Source: Volvox africanus (lineage: Eukaryota; Chlorophyta; Chlorophyceae; Chlamydomonadales; Volvocaceae). From it: DNA of 64,000 bases. A program made the position numbers and the translations under genes. The notes under the pieces were generated by a model, which saw only the letters and a program-made list of their open reading frames with translations, did no database searches and was not told the DNA's origin. The stretch spans positions 2,175,501-2,239,500 of the forward strand of contig BSDZ01000079.1 in assembly GCA_030268105.1 (NCBI GenBank), written 5' to 3'. Shown piece after piece: positions 59,701 through 64,000 of this stretch. Numbering within the stretch: the first letter of the stretch is position 1; each line of letters starts with the position of its first letter.

Positions 59701-62700
59701 AATCATATGATCTACAATCACATGATCTACCAGTCATGGTAGGATTTGCGCTCGGCATCGAAATACTTTTGAACTCGGGGCATCATGACATCTGGAATGC
59801 CCGAAAAGCATGGTCTTGGTCTTTGGCATGCCGGGCCCCATTTCACGCGCGACCCCCTCTGCTCTTCGTACTTTGGTTAACTAGGTCCCACCGCCAGCCG
59901 ATAGATACATGACGATCATCCATGTTCCACTTGCGCTTGCCTCACTCAGCCCATGCTACTGCCTCTGCCCCGTGCTTCGCCTGAACCTGCCCTGCACCTG
60001 TCGTGTGGTGTGAATACGCCTGCCCCTGGCCCCGGGTCGCACGCAGGTCTACGGAGTTGTTTAGTTTGTTCGATCAGCCTGCCGCAAACGACACCGCACC
60101 CATCCCCGGCTACGTGCTGCAGTGCTTGGCGCTGCTGGAGGCGATCACGGGTGGGAAGGTTGACCTGTGATTTCAGTTGAATGCCCATCAGGTCCTCAGG
60201 CGTCGGAAGAGGCTGAGGGTCCCTGCATTGTTGTATGAACGATGTAGCTTGCGATGTGGGTTGGTTCTTGGCCTCAATCACGCAGCTGCTCTACCAGAAC
60301 TCCTAGGCATGAGCTCCCCCCTGGTTTCCTTGCTGCGCATATAAGCATTATCCGTTTGCGTGTGACGAACGTCTTTCTTTACTAGGCTGTTGGCTCCATC
60401 GCTTGTCGGCCTGACACTCAATACCCTAAACGGCAGGCGGCCCACGGCGCCGGTCCCCGGCAGCGGGACTCACCATCCAGAAGCGCTGGTTGCCGCAGGC
60501 GGCGAATGGCGCCGCAATTGCGCTGGCCTTCCAGGTACGGATGTTGGCCGGTTTAATAATGGATGCTACTTGACGGCATCATGGGGCTCTTGGTGGGCGC
60601 GCGCATGGGAAATGGACACCCAGGCGGCTTGGCCGTCGGTGAAAATTTTGGTCCTGGCCTTTGTTACCGCGCCCGTGCCCGTGCCCGTGCCCGTGCCCGT
60701 GCCCGTGCTACGCAGGAGACGTCCATGGCGGGCCTTCCATCGCTACTGACCGCTGTGCTGCTGCGCGCTGCACCCAGCTGTACCCCCGCCGAGGCGCGTC
60801 CGGAGCGGCTGCCCCCGAACTTCGTGGAGGCGGCGGCATGTGTCATGCGTGTCCTCAACAACATCGCACGGTGGGTCCCGGATCGTAAATCCTGGATCCT
60901 GGAATCGACTCCTCATTATCCTGCGTTCTTCCCGTTTGCTTCCCCCGGTACCAGAAGCCGAGCTGAGCTCCTTTTCGAAGGGACCGGGGGCACCCACAGA
61001 GGGCGGCACTCACGTGGCCCATTTCCTTGCGATGTTTCCACGTCCACACACGCGCAACAGACAGCGATTTCCGTTGCTCCTTGACAGTGATCCGTTGCAC
61101 CTGTTCCGTAAGGGATGCCTTCTCTTTCTACCTCTTTATAAACCCCTCTGAATCGAACAAGTCTTTATTCCCTTATTGATCTTTCAGGCTGGACCTGGTT
61201 GCCGCTCAGAGCAGCCTGGGCGCTTCCGACCTAAGGGTCGTCTTTTTTCACTTGGTAGGCTTCCTTCTGTCGTACTGCACCAACCAGTGGCCCATGGGTC
61301 GTGGCGTCGAGCCGGCCATCCGCGCCGCACTCAACGCCGCAGCTTCCGGCAGCGGTGGAGTCAGCGTACTTGGCGGCGTCGCCATGCCGGGCACAGCCTC
61401 GCCGGTAGCTGGCCCGGCCGTCCGTTTAGGAGGCAGCGGCGGCGGGGCTCGTGGGTCTCCGGCAGGGGGGCCATCGGTATCGCCTCCGCTGTCCCCGCCT
61501 GCGGCACCGCCCGCTAACACGGGTTTGGTGCAGCTACTGAATGAGGTGCTCCTGTTAATCGGCTTTTACGGTGTGTTACAGCCTGCCAACCAGGATGTGT
61601 TGCTGTGGGGCAAGAGCCCCACTATCCTGCAGCGCCTTGCGGAAGTCCCTTTCCCTTACTTCGTGGAGCAGCAGCTGTACCAGGTGGGTTTGGGAGAAGT
61701 GCGAGGAAGTGGGTTCGGATCACCAACAAGATACGAATCATCTGCCGCCACTTACAGTCGAGCTGAAGATACCAGGGTGCCTGCTGCTGCTGCTGCTGCT
61801 GTTGCTGCTGATGGTGGTGGTGGTGGAGCCATATCGGATTAGGGGATAACGGCTGTCGTTCTAACCCAAGCCACCTCCAGCAACCACCCAACTCAACTTC
61901 AATCTACCTGTATGAAACGTGCTTTTGCGCTGAAGGTGCTCATGCCAACGCTGCTCTCAGTGTGCTACGGCAGCGAGCGGGCGTGCGCGACGCTCGCACA
62001 GCACATGGACCTGCACCTCCTGCAGAGCTACGTGCAGGTATATGCGTGTGTGTGTGTGCGCGCGCGCGGGCGTGTGTTGGCAAGGAGGAAGGTTTGTGGT
62101 AGGTGATGCGAGGTATTAGAATGTATGTATATGTGCAGGGGTTTATGAATGTGTATGAGGATGGCGGCCTGTGCAATTGGGTAGGAGGTGACCCTATCTC
62201 CAAGTGACCATATCACATATCCCCTATGGGATATGATCAGCTAGAGAAGTCAGGGGTGACCAGCGTCTTTGGGACTTGAGGGGCGGCGATGGCAGTTCTG
62301 GGTGGGCACATGAGTAATAATTTAGTACCTCCACTATCTAGGACTTCCTAGCATTGCATGTGCAGTGTTAGTTCGCGTTTGCTTCTATCATCTGGTACTG
62401 GTATAAACACCATCCATGGCTGGATCCTTGCTAGATCTCGGTTGGATCCTGGCTGGATTCTGGCTAATTTTCGGGACTTGCAATGGCTCTTTGCGTCACA
62501 ACAACCTAAGGCCTCACATGGACTTAAAACGAATGATTGGCGCTACGGCGCTAGCAACTTTATACAGCTATAGAAGAGAAGCTTCGGCTACCTAGCCGCT
62601 CCCCTTTGTTGCGTGTGGCCATCAGTGCCTCCAACCTGCCACGCCATGCCTTACATGCCCCCTATTATCATTTCGTCGCCCGGGTCGTGCGTAGACTATG

Positions 62701-64000
62701 ATTCGCCAGTTACACCTCATCTCGCCGCCGTCGGCCAATGAGGCGGAACAACAGGGAGTGGCTGCGGAGCAGGATCGCGAGCAGGCCTCGGCCGGGGCGA
62801 CCCATGGGGCGGCCGTCATTGAGATTGAAACCCAGGACCCATCATCATCGCTACATGACACAGATGCTTCTGCGGTCGAGATGACTGGGCCTGCGCCGCT
62901 TTCTCCCCGGCGACAATTGTTGCAGGACCTTCCCACGACGGCACCCGGCATGTCTGGCGGCGGCGTTGGAGTCAGCAGCAGGGGTAATCCTGCACACAGC
63001 CTAGCTGATGGCGCGCATTCGCCCGGCTCAAATTCCAACTCGCATTCAGGAGAGGCCGGTGGTGCAGCGGTGCTCACAGCGGAGTGTGACATGTTTGAAC
63101 TTCCACCGCCAACCGCAGACCGCTACAGCCTGCTGCAGCGCTTCCCGCCGGAGCTGCTGCCGCAAGTCCTGGCTTTTTTGGAGCGGCAAATGCCCGGGGC
63201 AGTGGACCGCGCAAACTTGGTCGAATCGTCCTTGGCGGCGGCGGTGGCAGCGGCGGCAGCGGTGGGACGCTTGACAGCGGCACCGCCGCAGTTATCGTCA
63301 TCGCCGCTGGCTGTGCTTGCTACCGAGGGGCGCAACAAGAAGGCAGCGTCCAAAAAGGCGGCAGCGGCGGCGGCGGCGGCGCCAGCGGTGCCAGCCACTG
63401 CCATCCAAGATAGTAAGGACGCGCAGCTCCCACTGCATCCGCATCCGCCAGCGGAGGCTGCAGCGTCGGTTACAATAGTGGAATCGACTATTACATCTTC
63501 TGGCGGGCCAGTGTGGTGTGCTTTGGAGAGGGACTTTGAAGGAAAGGTAGTGGCGGCGCCGAGCGATGCAGGAGGTTATCCCGCTGGGACTCGCGGACCT
63601 CGGGGGGCCATTCCGCCGGACGATGCAAATGTATTAACTCCAAACGGCAAGACTGGATCTGTCGTGATTGACGTGGTTGAGGACGCGGCCAGTGGTATCA
63701 CTACAGACTCCCAGCCGCCTAGCAATGGAGCCGGCGCAGGGGGAACCGCCAGCAGCGGCAGAGGAGGCAGCAGTGGCGGCAGCCTTGGCTACGGCCACCA
63801 ATTTCGGCGGTTCCTTGACGTGGCGGACGTCCCCGTGCCGTTTGTAATGGGAGCAGTCCGGCGGCAGAGGATGTTTGAGGCAGCGGCGGCAGCCGTGGCG
63901 GAGGTCAGCGGCGGCGGCGGTGGTAGCGGTAGCCTGGATGCAAGTAACTGCGCACGATCGTACGTCTCGGAACTGAGCTTCGGCGGCTATCTCACTCCTT
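50708..64000 (+). CDS. SCAPER homologue (S-phase cyclin A-associated protein in the ER), 3' end beyond the window
   Basis: At least 24 exons: 50708-50854, 50948-51027, 51456-51558, 52030-52086, 52265-52589, 53024-53524, 53779-53924, 54347-54463, 54724-54799, 54915-55015, 55462-55515, 55793-55999, 56311-56611, 57075-57216, 57589-58021, 58541-58651, 58993-59187, 59463-59566, 60047-60150, 60386-60534, 60716-60870, 61188-61683, 61936-62037 and 62695 to the edge. SCAPER landmarks in order are KLLDDIYLTCELD and GQKVAWEVR (N-terminal domain), KLSPSEVRRASEERQARAEK, AEVAFINQMLEQDKKLAL, a long coiled coil, ELVAYVVACGLI, RLPPNFVEAAACVMRVLNNI, LLIGFYGVLQPANQDVLLWG, KSPTILQRLAEVPFPYF and DRYSLLQRFPPELLPQVLAF. 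Joins agree in phase except around exon 20, which is unresolved. Animal SCAPER is ER-associated and linked to cyclin A and cilia; the algal role is inferred. Confidence 0.88.
54119..54174 (+). repeat. Interstitial telomere-like repeats
   Basis: The run contains TTTTAGGG, TTTGGG, TTAGGG and TTTAGGG units in head-to-tail order. It lies in the SCAPER intron 53925-54346. Chlamydomonas telomeres use TTTTAGGG and Volvox TTTAGGG, so it looks like a degenerate telomere seed. Confidence 0.85.
57511..57566 (+). repeat. Four copies of a 14-base intronic repeat
   Basis: AATTGCCACTTCTA is repeated four times with small changes near the 3' end of the SCAPER intron before exon 15. Confidence 0.85.
59672..59737 (+). 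repeat. ATGATCTACAATCA tandem repeat in intron
   Basis: Four to five imperfect copies of a 14-base unit built on GATCTACAATCA lie in the SCAPER intron after exon 18. Confidence 0.75.
60670..60709 (+). repeat. (GCCCGT)n repeat abutting a splice acceptor
   Basis: About six and a half copies of GCCCGT run to within six bases of the TACGCAG acceptor of SCAPER exon 21 and act as its pyrimidine-rich tract. Frames across it read Ala-Arg or Pro-Val repeats. Confidence 0.9.
61783..61827 (+). repeat. CTG/GTG trinucleotide tract in intron
   Basis: A (CTG)n run followed by (GTG)n lies in the intron after SCAPER exon 22 and creates poly-Ala and poly-Leu shadow frames. Confidence 0.8.

Noticed and set aside
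1..64000. CRISPR arrays, rRNA genes, prokaryotic operons, viral genes or toxin genes
   Set aside because: Repeats are simple or intronic without regular spacers, recognised genes are intron-rich eukaryotic ones, and no viral or toxin domain was seen.

Overview
This window looks like nuclear DNA of a volvocine green alga (a relative of Chlamydomonas or Volvox). Nearly every recognisable gene is split into many short exons with GT..AG introns, often of 70 to 900 bases. Exons are GC-rich and low in A/T, while the intergenic DNA is much more AT-rich. Proteins carry long inserts of Ala, Gly, Ser and Gln, several genes are followed by the algal polyadenylation word TGTAA, and one intron holds TTTAGGG/TTTTAGGG-like telomere repeats. 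I saw no bacterial operon, CRISPR array or rRNA gene. Species is an inference and not fixed by the sequence.

Layout. 1-807 (+): the last exon of a membrane protein that begins before the window. 3775-7795 (-): a 946-codon-plus gene with a Cys-rich N-terminus, a Tudor-like segment and a long polyglutamine tract. 9997-10196 (-): a lone 3' exon. 11435-12770 (-): a glyoxalase/VOC protein. 14457-15090 (-) and 15489-17663 (+): a TMEM230-like membrane protein and ESCRT-I subunit VPS28, head to head. 19458-20663 (+): a YfcE/MJ0936-type phosphodiesterase. 21003-21756: an unidentified possible gene. 24620-27684 (-): a RETICULATA-related chloroplast protein. 29286-32696 (+): a TraB-domain protein. 34024-39561 (-): a strongly expanded fimbrin. 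42746-44793 (-): spliceosomal U2A'. 45062-46228 (-): an unidentified gene or genes. 47377-47909 (-) and 48220-49964 (+): complex I subunit NDUFA2 and rRNA-processing PIN protein FCF1, head to head. 50708 to the right edge (+): a SCAPER homologue of at least 24 exons.

Most of these genes could only be read by joining exons at splice sites. I checked that intron phases agree across each join and give codon totals where they do. The genes do not form one pathway. They are housekeeping functions: endosomal sorting, splicing, ribosome biogenesis, respiration, actin bundling, chloroplast and ER/mitochondrial membrane biology.

The less ordinary parts are the exploded fimbrin, the SCAPER gene without a visible zinc finger and with a long C-terminal extension, an interstitial telomere-like repeat, two inverted-repeat elements (about 22.2-22.6 kb and 40.4-40.9 kb), two divergent promoters, and an unidentified conserved-looking exon at 45062-45388. 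I found no wholly new system. Gene models rest on reading alone, without alignment or transcript data.
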